This document shows positions 1 through 8,076 of a stretch of 46,573 bases of DNA, in pieces; position 1 is the stretch's first letter, and each line of letters begins with the position of its first letter. Under the pieces are notes generated by a model that saw nothing but the letters and a program-made list of their open reading frames with translations, was not told the origin of the DNA and searched no databases. The position numbers and the translations under genes were made by a program. Source of the DNA: Verrucomicrobiota bacterium (GTDB taxonomy: Bacteria; Verrucomicrobiota; Verrucomicrobiia; Opitutales; Opitutaceae); NCBI GenBank assembly GCA_018239845.1, contig JAFEGO010000068.1:1-46573 (forward strand), read 5' to 3'.

Positions 1-39
1 AAGCCCTGGAGCGCAACGCGCTCTCCTTTAAAACCAAAA

Positions 40-67
40 CCCCGGCCCAAACAGGCCGGGGTTTTTT
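40..67 (+). terminator. Rho-independent terminator of an upstream gene
   Basis: An 8-bp perfect GC stem (CCCCGGCC at 40-47 and GGCCGGGG at 54-61) with a 6-nt loop is followed directly by six T residues. It faces the plus strand and would end a transcript entering from left of the window, separating it from the PEP-CTERM gene. Confidence 0.85.
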
Positions 68-183
68 GTTGGTCAGACGGGAACGGGCCGGCCGGATTCG
101 AGGATATTCATAATTTAATTACATATGACGGATTTGTCTGAAAGTTACCTTGAGCCGGGATAGGAACGTCATTCTCTGCGCGC

Positions 184-828
184 ATGATCTCTTTCAAATT
201 CTTTCGCAACGTGTTCATTGCGGCTATTTTGCCTATTATTTGCATCAGCGGTGCGCGGGCCCAGGTCACTGTCCTTAGCTTTGAGGGCCTGACTGATATG
301 ACGGATGTGCGTGATTACTACAATGGCGGAGCTGGCGGGAACCTGGGCATTTCCTTTTTGACCGGCGCCCTCGCCGTGGTCAGCGATCAGTCGGGGGGCA
401 CGGGCAACTTCGACGCCGGTTCTTCCGGCTCTAACGTGATTGCATTTGTGAACAGTCAATCGGCCACGATGAACGTGATCAGCGGGTTCTCGACGGGCTT
501 CTCATTTTACTATGCGGCATTTGGCCCGGGCTCCGTCGCGGTTTATTCAGGCCCCGACGCCACCGGCACGGTGCTCGGCACCTTTACCCTGGCCCGGACC
601 GTCTTCGGTTCGCGTATACTGGGTTGGGAGATGACGGGCGTGTCGTTTGCGGGCACCGCCTACTCGGTTTCGTTTGGCGGTGCAGCCGGTTCCATCGGCT
701 TTGATGACATCACGATCGGTTCGGCCACCCCCGGCGCTCCGGTGCCGGAGCCGGCAACTTACGCCCTTGTAGCCGGCGTGATGGCCCTGGCCGGCACGGT
801 GGTGTGGCGCCGGCGCGCGCGCGCCTGA
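184..828 (+). CDS. PEP-CTERM sorting domain protein (secreted)
   Basis: A 214-aa protein probably exported and then processed and anchored by an exosortase. Residues 1-26 form a signal peptide ending ARA-Q. The middle (27-180) is rich in Gly, Ser and Thr, without a domain I can name. The C-terminus is a textbook PEP-CTERM signal: VPEP at 187-190, a hydrophobic helix at about 192-207, and an RRRAR cluster at 209-213. The region upstream (68-183) is AT-rich and probably holds the promoter. The gene stands alone between two terminators. The exosortase at 16474-17487 is the obvious partner. The sorting signal is certain; the function of the mature protein is unknown. Confidence 0.93.
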   Translation: MISFKFFRNVFIAAILPIICISGARAQVTVLSFEGLTDMTDVRDYYNGGAGGNLGISFLTGALAVVSDQSGGTGNFDAGSSGSNVIAFVNSQSATMNVISGFSTGFSFYYAAFGPGSVAVYSGPDATGTVLGTFTLARTVFGSRILGWEMTGVSFAGTAYSVSFGGAAGSIGFDDITIGSATPGAPVPEPATYALVAGVMALAGTVVWRRRARA

Positions 829-852
829 TCCAGGCTATCCGTAATCTTTCCG

Positions 853-880
853 AGCACGCCCGGTTTGGGCGTGCTTTTTT
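853..880 (+). terminator. Rho-independent terminator after the PEP-CTERM gene
   Basis: A 9-bp stem (AGCACGCCC at 853-861 paired with GGGCGTGCT at 867-875) with a 5-nt loop runs into a T-tract ending at 880. It lies 24 bp after the PEP-CTERM stop codon and just before the convergent aldolase gene. Confidence 0.85.
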
Positions 881-890
881 GTGTCCGGGC

Positions 891-1943
891 TCAGGCCGGG
901 GCGAGGACCTGCTTGAGGTCGGCGAGGAAGGCGTCGATCTCGGCGGGGGTGGTGGACCAGGCGCACATCAGGCGGTAGCCGTGGTCGCCGACGAAGCGGT
1001 AGAAATGCCAGCCGCGCGCGGTCATGGCGTCGTACACCGCCGGGGTCATTTCCACGAAGACGCCGTTGACGGCCGGCTCCTGGATCAGGCGCAGGCCGAA
1101 GGCGCGGAGGCCGTCGGCGAGGCGGCGGGCCATGGCATTTGCATGGGCGCCGTGGCGGAGCCAAGCGCCGTCGCGCAGGAGGTGGACCCACTGCACGGAG
1201 GAGAAGCGCATCTTGGAGGCGAGCTGACCGCCTTGCTTCACGCGGTACTCGAACTCGCGGGCGAGGTCGCGGTTGAAGAAGACGACGGCCTCCGTGGTGA
1301 GCATGCCGTTTTTCGTGCCGCCGAAGCAGAGCGCATCGACGCCGGCGCGCCAGGTGAAATCCGCGGGCGAGACGCCGCGCGCGGCCAGGGCGGCGGCGGC
1401 GTTGGCGAAGCGCGCGCCGTCCATGTGCACGGCGAGGCCGCGGGCGTGAGCCGAAGCGGTGAGGGCGCGGATCTCATCGGGCGTGTAGAGCGTGCCGAGC
1501 TCGGTGGACTGGGTGAGGGAGAGGGCGCCGGGCTTCGGGTAGTGCACGCCGTGGCCGCGGAGGAGCGCGCGCTCGACCTCGGCGGGGCGGAGCTTGCCGT
1601 CGGGACCGGGGAGGGGGATGACCTTGGCGCCGCCGGTGAAGAACTCGGGCGCGGCGCACTCGTCCACATCGACGTGCGAGGTCTCGTGGCAGAGGATCTG
1701 GGTGTGCGGGCTGCGGCAGAGGGCGGCGAGGGCGAGGGCGTTGGCCGCGGTGCCGTTGAAGACGAGGAAGGGCTCGCAGTCCGTCTCGAAGGTGTCGCGG
1801 AAAAGCTTTTTCGCCTGCGCAGTCCAAGGGTCGTCGCCGTAGCTGGGGGCGCGGCCGGCGTTGGCCTCGGCGAGGGCGGCCCAGGCTTCGGGGCAGAGGC
1901 CGGCGGTGTTGTCGCTGGCGAAGGAATAGTTCGGGGCGGACAT
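891..1943 (-). CDS. ltaE: Low-specificity threonine aldolase-like PLP enzyme
   Basis: A 350-aa fold-type I PLP enzyme of the beta-eliminating lyase/threonine aldolase family, which cleaves L-threonine or L-allo-threonine to glycine and acetaldehyde in the cytoplasm. The N-terminal SDNTAG motif is typical. HMDGAR (173-178) carries the Asp that contacts the pyridine nitrogen, and the lysine in GGTKNGM (K211) is the expected Schiff-base residue. I chose the ATG at 1941-1943 because the conserved sequence starts there; an earlier in-frame start would add 24 unconserved residues. It is divergent from aroK with 74 bp between starts. Exact substrate preference cannot be read from the sequence. Confidence 0.9.
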   Translation of the reverse strand: MSAPNYSFASDNTAGLCPEAWAALAEANAGRAPSYGDDPWTAQAKKLFRDTFETDCEPFLVFNGTAANALALAALCRSPHTQILCHETSHVDVDECAAPEFFTGGAKVIPLPGPDGKLRPAEVERALLRGHGVHYPKPGALSLTQSTELGTLYTPDEIRALTASAHARGLAVHMDGARFANAAAALAARGVSPADFTWRAGVDALCFGGTKNGMLTTEAVVFFNRDLAREFEYRVKQGGQLASKMRFSSVQWVHLLRDGAWLRHGAHANAMARRLADGLRAFGLRLIQEPAVNGVFVEMTPAVYDAMTARGWHFYRFVGDHGYRLMCAWSTTPAEIDAFLADLKQVLAPA

Positions 1944-2017
1944 CGGAGGGAGTGGAACAAGTTTTTTTCGCGATTGGCAAGGCGGGGCCGAGGCCGTTGC
2001 CTCGCGGACGCACACGG

Positions 2018-2572
2018 ATGAACGCAGCGGACGTCAACCTCTACATCGTCGGTTTCATGGGCACGGGTAAGACCACCATCGGGCGGAGCGTGGCCCAGAA
2101 GCTGGGGTTTGCACTGCTCGACAGCGATCAGGAGATCGAGCGCCAGCAGGGCCGGCTGATCGCGGACATCTTCGCGACGGACGGCGAGGCGGCGTTCCGG
2201 GAGATGGAGCGGAAGTTCATCGAGGGCGGACATCCGGCGCAGCGCACGGTCGTATCGTGCGGCGGCGGGCTCGTGGTGCAGCCCGGCATGCTGGAGCGGC
2301 TGCAGGCGCGCGGCGTGATCGTGTGCCTGCACGCCTCGATCGAGACCATTCTGGCGCGCACGCAGCGCCACCGGCACCGGCCGCTGCTCAACGTCGAGGA
2401 CCCGGATGCGCGCGTGCGCGCGCTCTACGCGGTGCGCGAGCCGATCTACAAGCGCTCGGGCACGGTGATCCTCACCGACGGCCGGCCGGTCAACGACGTG
2501 GTGCTGCACGTGGTGCGCACGTGGCGGCGCGAGTCGGCGGATTTCGCGCGCGCGGCGGGCACGAAGGCCTGA
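2018..2572 (+). CDS. aroK: Shikimate kinase
   Basis: A 184-aa cytoplasmic kinase that phosphorylates shikimate at the 3-hydroxyl in the chorismate pathway. The P-loop GFMGTGKTT is at residues 12-20. The DSD motif (35-37) binds Mg2+ and shikimate, CGGG is at 81-84, and the arginine-rich lid RHRHRPL is near 118-124. An earlier in-frame ATG at 1952 would add 22 residues overlapping the divergent promoter, so the ATG at 2018 is preferred. The stop is followed after 2 bp by queG, so the two are probably cotranscribed despite unrelated roles. Confidence 0.93.
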   Translation: MNAADVNLYIVGFMGTGKTTIGRSVAQKLGFALLDSDQEIERQQGRLIADIFATDGEAAFREMERKFIEGGHPAQRTVVSCGGGLVVQPGMLERLQARGVIVCLHASIETILARTQRHRHRPLLNVEDPDARVRALYAVREPIYKRSGTVILTDGRPVNDVVLHVVRTWRRESADFARAAGTKA

Positions 2573-2574
2573 CG

Positions 2575-3696
2575 ATGGACGCGCGGCGCGAGGAGGTGCG
2601 GCGACGGCTGGAGGCGCTGGGCTTCGACGACGTGCGCTTCACGGCGCTCGCGGCCCAGCCGCCCGAGACGCTGCGGCCCTGGCTCGCGGCGGGCATGCAC
2701 GGCGACATGGCGTGGATGGAGCGCACGGCCGACAAACGCCTCGACCCCGGCCTCGTGCTCGAGGGGGCGAAGTCGGCGATCATGCTCGGCGTATCCTATT
2801 GGGGAGGACAGCAGGCCGGCGCGGGGAAACCCGTGTGGGCGCGCTATGCGCAGCACGAGGATTACCACGATACGATCAAGCCGGCGCTCGTCGCGGCGGG
2901 GAAAGTGATCGAGGAAGTATGCGGCGCGGTGGCGGGCGAGTACCGCTACTACGTGGACACGGGCCCGGTGCTGGAGCGGAGCTGGGCGGCGCGCGCGGGC
3001 CTCGGGTTCGTCGGAAAAAACGCCATGCTGATCTCGCGGCGGCACGGCAACTGGCTGCTGCTCGCGGCGATTTTGACCCGCGCGGAGTTTGAGCCCGACG
3101 AGCCGATCCGGAAGAAGACGAGCGACGCCACGGTGGGGCTGCTGTGCGGCAAATGTACTCGTTGCATGGACGCGTGCCCGACCGATGCCTTTGCCGCGGC
3201 GGGTACGGTGGATGCGCGGCGCTGCGTCTCGTACCAGACGATCGAAAACAAGGGCATCATCCCGCGCGAGCTGCGCGCCGGGATTGGTGCGCGCATCTAC
3301 GGCTGCGACGTGTGCCTCGAGGTGTGCCCGTGGAACCGTTTTGCGCAGGAAGGCCGGCGGATGCTGCTCACCGTGCGCGGCGAGATCGCGGAGCTCGAGC
3401 TGCGCGAAATCCTCGCGCTCACGCCGGAGCGGTACGCGGAGGTTTTCCGGCGCACGCCGATCAAGCGCCTCAAGCTGACCGGCCTCCTGCGCAATGCCTG
3501 CGTCGTCGCAGGCAACTCGGGCGACACCACATTGCTGCCGGAAGTGCTGCGGCTCGCCGCGCACGACTCAGCGCTGGTGCGCGCACATGCGGTCTGGGCG
3601 GCGAAAAAACTCGGCGGCGAAACGGCGCTGGCGGCTCAGCGGGCGACGGAGACGGACGCGGCCGTGCTGGCTGAATACGCGGCGGACCTCAGCTGA
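2575..3696 (+). CDS. queG: Epoxyqueuosine reductase
   Basis: A 373-aa iron-sulfur and cobalamin enzyme that reduces epoxyqueuosine to queuosine in tRNA, the last step of queuosine synthesis. The sequence shows YYVDTGPVLERSWA (125-138, with the expected catalytic Asp at 128). Two 4Fe-4S clusters are seen: CGKCTRCMDACP (C191, C194, C197, C201) with CDVCLEVCP (C244, C247, C251), and C217 in between as the eighth ligand. The last 60 residues look like HEAT-type helical repeats. The ATG lies 2 bp after the aroK stop. The 3' end overlaps the convergent thioesterase gene by 8 bp. Length and motif order match full-length QueG. Confidence 0.95.
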   Translation: MDARREEVRRRLEALGFDDVRFTALAAQPPETLRPWLAAGMHGDMAWMERTADKRLDPGLVLEGAKSAIMLGVSYWGGQQAGAGKPVWARYAQHEDYHDTIKPALVAAGKVIEEVCGAVAGEYRYYVDTGPVLERSWAARAGLGFVGKNAMLISRRHGNWLLLAAILTRAEFEPDEPIRKKTSDATVGLLCGKCTRCMDACPTDAFAAAGTVDARRCVSYQTIENKGIIPRELRAGIGARIYGCDVCLEVCPWNRFAQEGRRMLLTVRGEIAELELREILALTPERYAEVFRRTPIKRLKLTGLLRNACVVAGNSGDTTLLPEVLRLAAHDSALVRAHAVWAAKKLGGETALAAQRATETDAAVLAEYAADLS

Positions 3697-4090
3697 AGAC
3701 CCGGTTCATCAGGGCCGTGAAATCGGCGGGCGGGCGGGTGGGGCGGCCCTGGAGGTCGCAAAAGGCGTGGCCGCTGTGGCCGGTGGCGAGGAGCTCCTCG
3801 CCGCGGCGCACCTCGTACTCGATGCGCATGCGCAGGAGCGGCTTCTCCTTCATCGTGGCGATGATGGTGAGCGTGTCGTCGTAGAGGGCGGGACGGATGT
3901 ACTTTGCGGCCACGTCGAGGACCGGGATGCGGTAGCCGTCGGCCTCGAGCTGGCGGTAGGGAAAGCCCTGCTCGCGCAGCAGCTGCGTGCGGGCGACCTC
4001 GAACCACGGGAGGTAATTGGCGTGGTAAACGATCCCCATCATGTCGGTCTCGGCGTAGCGGACCGTGACCTGGGCGCGGGCTTGGATCAT
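3689..4090 (-). CDS. YbgC/4HBT-family acyl thioesterase
   Basis: A 133-aa single hot-dog domain protein of the 4-hydroxybenzoyl-CoA thioesterase family, which hydrolyses acyl thioesters of CoA or ACP. The signature RYAETDMMGIVYHANYL (residues 11-27) contains the catalytic Asp (D16) and the His-Ala-Asn-Tyr stretch that defines the family. The start codon overlaps the stop of the upstream glycosyltransferase (ATGA at 4087-4090), so the two are translated as a unit. They read away from the ACP/ketosynthase operon that starts at 5574, so the enzyme could release chains made there. This link is inferred from position. The substrate is unknown. Confidence 0.9.
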   Translation of the reverse strand: MIQARAQVTVRYAETDMMGIVYHANYLPWFEVARTQLLREQGFPYRQLEADGYRIPVLDVAAKYIRPALYDDTLTIIATMKEKPLLRMRIEYEVRRGEELLATGHSGHAFCDLQGRPTRPPADFTALMNRVFS

Positions 4091-5247
4091 GCGTTCTCTT
4101 CTTCCCCCATGAAGATGGCGGCGGCGGAGCGTTTCCAGCAGTTGCGGGCCGTCCACGCGCGGCCGCCCTCGCCGAGACGGCGCCGCAGCTCGGGGTCGAA
4201 GACGAGGCGCTCGAAGGCGGCGGCGAGCTGGGCCGGGCGGTGCGGCGGCACGAGCAGGCCGGTGAGGCCGTCCACGACCGCCTCGGGTACGCCGCCGACA
4301 TGGTGGGCGACAATGGGCAGGCCGTGGCTCGACGCCTCCAGGTAAACGAGCCCGTAGCCCTCGACGCTGTGGCCGTGGTCGATGCTCGTCATGGCAAAGA
4401 TGTCGGCGCGCGCGTAGATGCCGGCGAGATCCTCGTCGGGCATGTTGCCGAAGAAGCGCACGGTGAGGTCGGGGTGCAGGGCGGCGGTGGCGCGGAGGGT
4501 TTCCTCGTAGTTGGATTTGCTCTGGCCGCCGACGATCCAGTACTCGACTCGGGCGCGGACCTGGGGGGCGAGCGCCTGCAGGGCTTGCAGGGTAAGCAGC
4601 TGGCCCTTGCGCGGGTGCAGGCGGCCGACGGTGAGGACGACGATCTTGTCGGACGGCCGGGCGTTGCGCGGCGGCACGACGGCGAAGTCGGTGCGCAGCG
4701 CCCCGGGGGTGAGGAGGATTTTGTCCGCCGCCTCGGGGAAGTGCTCCAGCAGCAGCTCCTGCGTGTAATTGGACAGCGTGGTGACCAAGGCGGAGCGGCG
4801 GATGAGGCGCTTGGTCAGCCAGCGGCGGATGGGATTGTGAGAGAAGCGGAGGATCTCCGAGCCGTGGAAGGTGAGGATGACGCGCTTGGGGCGGAAGGCC
4901 GAGATGAACTGGAGGAGCATCATGGTCTTCATCGGCCCTGGCTCGGGCAGATAGACCGTGGCGTAGCGGAGCTGGCGGCGGTACCGGATCAGTTCCCCGG
5001 CGAGGCGGAGCTGGCAGGCCCAGCCATGCGAGCCGCGCAAGGGCATGCGGCGCATGCGGAAGGGCCAGGGTTTCTCCCGGTCGGGCGGGGCGGATTGGGC
5101 CCACACCTCGATGTCGAAGCCCAAGTCAGCCGTGGCCTTGGCGATCTCCTCGGTAAAGGTCGCGATGCCGCCACGCACCGGATAGAACTCGTGCGTAATC
5201 ACGAAAACCGGCGGCGGGGGCGATAGGTCGAGGGTGGTGGACTCCAC
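4087..5247 (-). CDS. GT4-family glycosyltransferase
   Basis: A 386-aa retaining glycosyltransferase of the GT-B fold, family GT4. The N-terminal Rossmann half begins with ITHEFYPVRGGIATF (17-31) with its glycine loop. GRLHPRKG (208-215) contributes the Arg/Lys pair that binds the donor phosphates, and EGYGLVYLE (296-304) is the E-x7-E motif. There is no signal peptide or membrane segment, so it acts on the cytoplasmic side, probably on a lipid or polysaccharide acceptor. The start is GTG (5245-5247). It overlaps the thioesterase downstream and diverges from the lipid operon across a 326-bp AT-rich gap. A role in glycosylating the product of that operon is plausible but unproven. Confidence 0.9.
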   Translation of the reverse strand: MESTTLDLSPPPPVFVITHEFYPVRGGIATFTEEIAKATADLGFDIEVWAQSAPPDREKPWPFRMRRMPLRGSHGWACQLRLAGELIRYRRQLRYATVYLPEPGPMKTMMLLQFISAFRPKRVILTFHGSEILRFSHNPIRRWLTKRLIRRSALVTTLSNYTQELLLEHFPEAADKILLTPGALRTDFAVVPPRNARPSDKIVVLTVGRLHPRKGQLLTLQALQALAPQVRARVEYWIVGGQSKSNYEETLRATAALHPDLTVRFFGNMPDEDLAGIYARADIFAMTSIDHGHSVEGYGLVYLEASSHGLPIVAHHVGGVPEAVVDGLTGLLVPPHRPAQLAAAFERLVFDPELRRRLGEGGRAWTARNCWKRSAAAIFMGEEENA

Positions 5248-5573
5248 TGAGAGAAAGGGACGTTAGTCGCAGGACGCTTGGAACAGGCGGGAAGTTGCGA
5301 GTTCCTTGCTATACCACGAAAGGTGCCAAACGCAGCTAAATTCCCGCGTTCGGTCGCATATCTGCGTATGAATCAAATAATTTGGAAACTTGATAGTTAT
5401 ACGATGAGGCATGATGACCCTCACCGCGCCCTTGCGATAGATATTTCTACCGGAAATCCGGTAGTAAAAGTCTTCGCTAGACGAAAAATTAGCACAAAAA
5501 TTGCATCTATTTTCCATTACTAGCGTCCTGTCAGTGTCTTCCTGAGTAGGAACGCCTTTCCCTAAGTTATTTT
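5248..5573. other. AT-rich divergent intergenic region
   Basis: A 326-bp stretch much richer in A and T than the flanking genes, between two divergent units (GT4/thioesterase and ACP-dehydratase/ketosynthase). Short open frames exist on both strands (5263-5517 minus, 5278-5523 plus), but they have no recognisable domain and their composition is not gene-like, so I treat the region as regulatory. It contains the inverted repeat at 5447-5464. I see no convincing -35/-10 pair. Confidence 0.65.
5447..5464. promoter_or_regulatory. Inverted repeat, candidate operator (copy 1)
   Basis: CTACCGGA-AA-TCCGGTAG is a perfect 8-bp inverted repeat with a 2-bp centre, 110 bp upstream of the ACP-dehydratase start and about 200 bp from the divergent glycosyltransferase. 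Its 16-bp core differs at one base from the perfect palindrome at 31976-31991. There is no T-tract, so it is not a terminator. A dimeric repressor or activator site is the simplest reading. Confidence 0.6.
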
Positions 5574-6665
5574 ATGACACCTAGTTCTTCGGATACGGAC
5601 GCGAAAGCAGAGGGGCAGCATACAGAAATGAGTTTGCGTCTCTCCGCGCCAGCGGCAGAAACACCCCCCTTACAAGCAATGTCTGATTCCGTCTCCCATT
5701 CCCAGCCTAGCAACAGCACGAAGCAGCCTTTTCCGCTGCCGGTGAAACCGTTTACGCCCGAGGATGAGGCCACCCTGCGCGAGTCGCTCAAACGGTGCTC
5801 GCCCTCCACCTTCGAGGCGGCCGTGCAATTCCGCCGGACGGGCAATCCCGAGCACATGCCGGCGGTCGTGATCGGCGTGGTGGAGCGCTTTGTGGAGCCG
5901 GATCTGCGCGCCAAGCTCAAGGATGCGGACGACGACCTGCGCCTGATCGAGGATCTCGGCATCGACTCGCTCACGATGATGGAAATCGTGATTCTGGTGG
6001 AGGAAGTGCTGCAGCTGACGATCAACAACGACGAATTGCGCAACCTCCGCACCGTCGGCGACGTGAAGCTCTTCATCGACTGCAAGATTCGCGGCCTGCC
6101 CCTGCCGAAGCCGACGAAATTCCTCCCGATCGAGCACATCGGCTCCGTCATGCCGATCCAGCCGCCGTTCCTCTTCCTCAACGAGGCCTCGGTCAATTCG
6201 GTCAGTGCGAACGGCAAATATAAGATCACCGGCCAGGAGTTTTTCCTTCAGGGCCATTTCAAGGACAACCCTGTGATGCCGGCCTCGATGATGCTCGAGG
6301 CGCTGGGCCAGCTCGGGGTGCTGTACCTGCTGGAGGGCGCCCCGGCGGAGCCCGGCAAGGTGGTCGGCCCGAATACGATCTTTTTCACCGGCTGCGAGGG
6401 CGTGCGCGCCCACCGCGTATGCCGCCCCGGCGACATCCTCTCCATCTCGATCAAGCCGAAGCGCATGAAGATGCCGCTCGCGACCTTCACCGGCGCGATC
6501 CGCGTCGGTCAGGAGAAGGCGGTCATCGCCGAGGAAATCACGCTGACCTTCGGCTTTGTCGATGCCCCCGTGGCGCCCGTGCCCGCGGCGGCCTCCACGG
6601 AGTCCGCTGCGCCTGCGCCGGCCGCCGAAGGTTCGGCGCCCGCGCCGTCGTCCGGCACAAACTGA
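5574..6665 (+). CDS. ACP - FabA/FabZ-like dehydratase fusion protein
   Basis: A 363-aa two-domain protein. Residues about 98-170 are an acyl carrier protein with the phosphopantetheine motif DLGIDSLTMME (Ser132). Residues about 185-330 are a hot-dog dehydratase with GHFKDNPVMPASMMLEALGQ (227-246), carrying the catalytic His228 and Glu242 of the FabZ/FabA family. The first 55 residues are low complexity, as is the Ala/Pro tail from 331. The start could be the ATG at 5574 or one of two internal ATGs at 5628 and 5679. The fusion would hold a 3-hydroxyacyl chain next to the enzyme that dehydrates it. It opens an operon with a ketosynthase, a reductase and a glycosyltransferase. Confidence 0.9.
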   Translation: MTPSSSDTDAKAEGQHTEMSLRLSAPAAETPPLQAMSDSVSHSQPSNSTKQPFPLPVKPFTPEDEATLRESLKRCSPSTFEAAVQFRRTGNPEHMPAVVIGVVERFVEPDLRAKLKDADDDLRLIEDLGIDSLTMMEIVILVEEVLQLTINNDELRNLRTVGDVKLFIDCKIRGLPLPKPTKFLPIEHIGSVMPIQPPFLFLNEASVNSVSANGKYKITGQEFFLQGHFKDNPVMPASMMLEALGQLGVLYLLEGAPAEPGKVVGPNTIFFTGCEGVRAHRVCRPGDILSISIKPKRMKMPLATFTGAIRVGQEKAVIAEEITLTFGFVDAPVAPVPAAASTESAAPAPAAEGSAPAPSSGTN

Positions 6666-6672
6666 ACGGGCG

Positions 6673-6693
6673 CGAGCCGGCCGGCCCGGCTCG
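6673..6693. other. GC-rich hairpin between dehydratase and ketosynthase genes
   Basis: CGAGCCGG (6673-6680) pairs with CCGGCTCG (6686-6693) around a 5-nt loop, 7 bp after the fusion-gene stop. A second imperfect GC hairpin lies near 6757-6777 in the same 132-bp gap. Neither has a T-tract. They might stabilise or partly attenuate the transcript so that ACP-dehydratase is made in excess over ketosynthase; this is inference. Confidence 0.4.
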
Positions 6694-6797
6694 TGCGTTG
6701 ACCCGGGCCCTCCGCCCGGACAGCCTTCCGCCTCGCAGATAATTTTGGCCGAACCCGCCGCCCGCGGGCGGGTCCTGGCCGGAACCACCTTCACCGC

Positions 6798-8057
6798 ATG
6801 CCCAGAATTTTCATCACCGGCCTCGGATTCGTCACCAGCATCGGCAACGACGCGGCCACCGTCACCGGCAACCTGCGCAACCTCCGTCACGGGCTGGAGC
6901 TTTACCCGCCGTTTCAAAAGCCCGACATCCCCTGCAAGGTGGTCGGCACGGTGAAGGACTTTTTCACCGACTCGGCCGACCAGGAGGACTGGACCTTTCC
7001 CGCGCGCTACAAGATCAAGCGCGAGCTGCTGCGCTCGATGGCGCCCAACGGCCTCTACGCGCACTGCGCCATGCTGCAGGCCATTGAGGATGCGCGGCTC
7101 ACCGAGGCGGATGTGGGCAATCCGCAGACCGGCCTGTATGCCGCGTCGGGCGGCTCGCCGTTTCTCACGCACTACCACCACGAGCGGCTGCTGAAGGTCG
7201 GCGTCATGCGCTGCTCGCCGCTCGGCATCGTGTCGTCGATCGTGGGCACGCTGAATTTCAACCTCGTGGCGGCCTTCAAGATCCAGGGCTCCTCGTGCGG
7301 CTTCTCCTCGGCCTGCGCCTCGACCGCGCACGCCATCGGCTACGCGTACGACGACCTCGTGCTGGGCCGGCAGAAACGCATGTTCATCGTCGGCGCCGAG
7401 GACGGCAACAACGACGCGATTTTGCCCTTCGCGGGCATGCGCACGCTGTCCCTGCAGGGCGACCCCAACGTGGCCTCGCGGCCCTTTGACCGTGCGCGCG
7501 ACGGCTTTGTCGGCACCGGTGGCGGCGCGGTGCTGGTGCTGGAGACCGAGGACGAGGTCGCGCGCCGCGGCGTGACCCCTTACTGCGAAGTGCTCGGCTG
7601 GGGCCAGGCCTCCGACGGGCACAACGTCGCCATCTCGCACCCCGAGGGCGCGGGCCTGCGCCTCGCGATGGAAAACGCCCTGCGCGCCACGCGCGTGAAG
7701 CCGATGGACATCGACTACGTCAATGCGCACGCGACCTCGACCACGATCGGCGACCTGTCCGAAGTGCGGGCGCTGAAGGCCGTGTTCGCGGAGAACATCG
7801 CGCGCGCCGCGGTGAGCAGCACCAAGGCGCTGACCGGCCACGGGCTCTCGATGGCTGGCGCGATGGAGAGCGCGTTCTGCGCGCTGGCCCTGCGCGACGG
7901 TTTTATCCCCGGCGCGGCGCACCTCAAGGAGCCGGACCCCGCGTGCGAAGGCCTCAACCTCCCGCGCACCACGCTCGATACCGCGCCCAACGTCGTCTTG
8001 AAAAACGCGAGCGGCTTCGGCGGGGCCAACGTCTCGGTGCTGTACAAGCGGGCCTGA
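6798..8057 (+). CDS. Beta-ketoacyl-ACP synthase (FabF-like)
   Basis: A 419-aa thiolase-fold condensing enzyme that extends an acyl chain by two carbons through decarboxylative condensation with malonyl-ACP. The full Cys-His-His set is present: C173 in SSACAST, H311 in VNAHATSTTIGD and H348 in TKALTGHGLSMAGAME, with K343 five residues before it. It is therefore a true KAS and not a chain-length-factor or KAS III protein. The insert around 44-80 (FFTDSADQEDW and after) is not typical of housekeeping FabF. It follows the ACP-dehydratase fusion and precedes a reductase, so it is probably a dedicated ketosynthase for a special lipid. Confidence 0.93.
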   Translation: MPRIFITGLGFVTSIGNDAATVTGNLRNLRHGLELYPPFQKPDIPCKVVGTVKDFFTDSADQEDWTFPARYKIKRELLRSMAPNGLYAHCAMLQAIEDARLTEADVGNPQTGLYAASGGSPFLTHYHHERLLKVGVMRCSPLGIVSSIVGTLNFNLVAAFKIQGSSCGFSSACASTAHAIGYAYDDLVLGRQKRMFIVGAEDGNNDAILPFAGMRTLSLQGDPNVASRPFDRARDGFVGTGGGAVLVLETEDEVARRGVTPYCEVLGWGQASDGHNVAISHPEGAGLRLAMENALRATRVKPMDIDYVNAHATSTTIGDLSEVRALKAVFAENIARAAVSSTKALTGHGLSMAGAMESAFCALALRDGFIPGAAHLKEPDPACEGLNLPRTTLDTAPNVVLKNASGFGGANVSVLYKRA

Positions 8058-8076
8058 GTCCACCACCGCGCCACCC

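Noticed and set aside
5263..5523. Two open frames of 81 and 84 codons on opposite strands in the AT-rich gap
   Set aside because: No domain, no ribosome site, composition like noncoding DNA, and they overlap each other and the inverted repeat.
6673..6693. Reading the GC hairpin after the fusion gene as a terminator
   Set aside because: No T-tract follows, and the next gene is 104 bp on in the same direction with a clear functional link.
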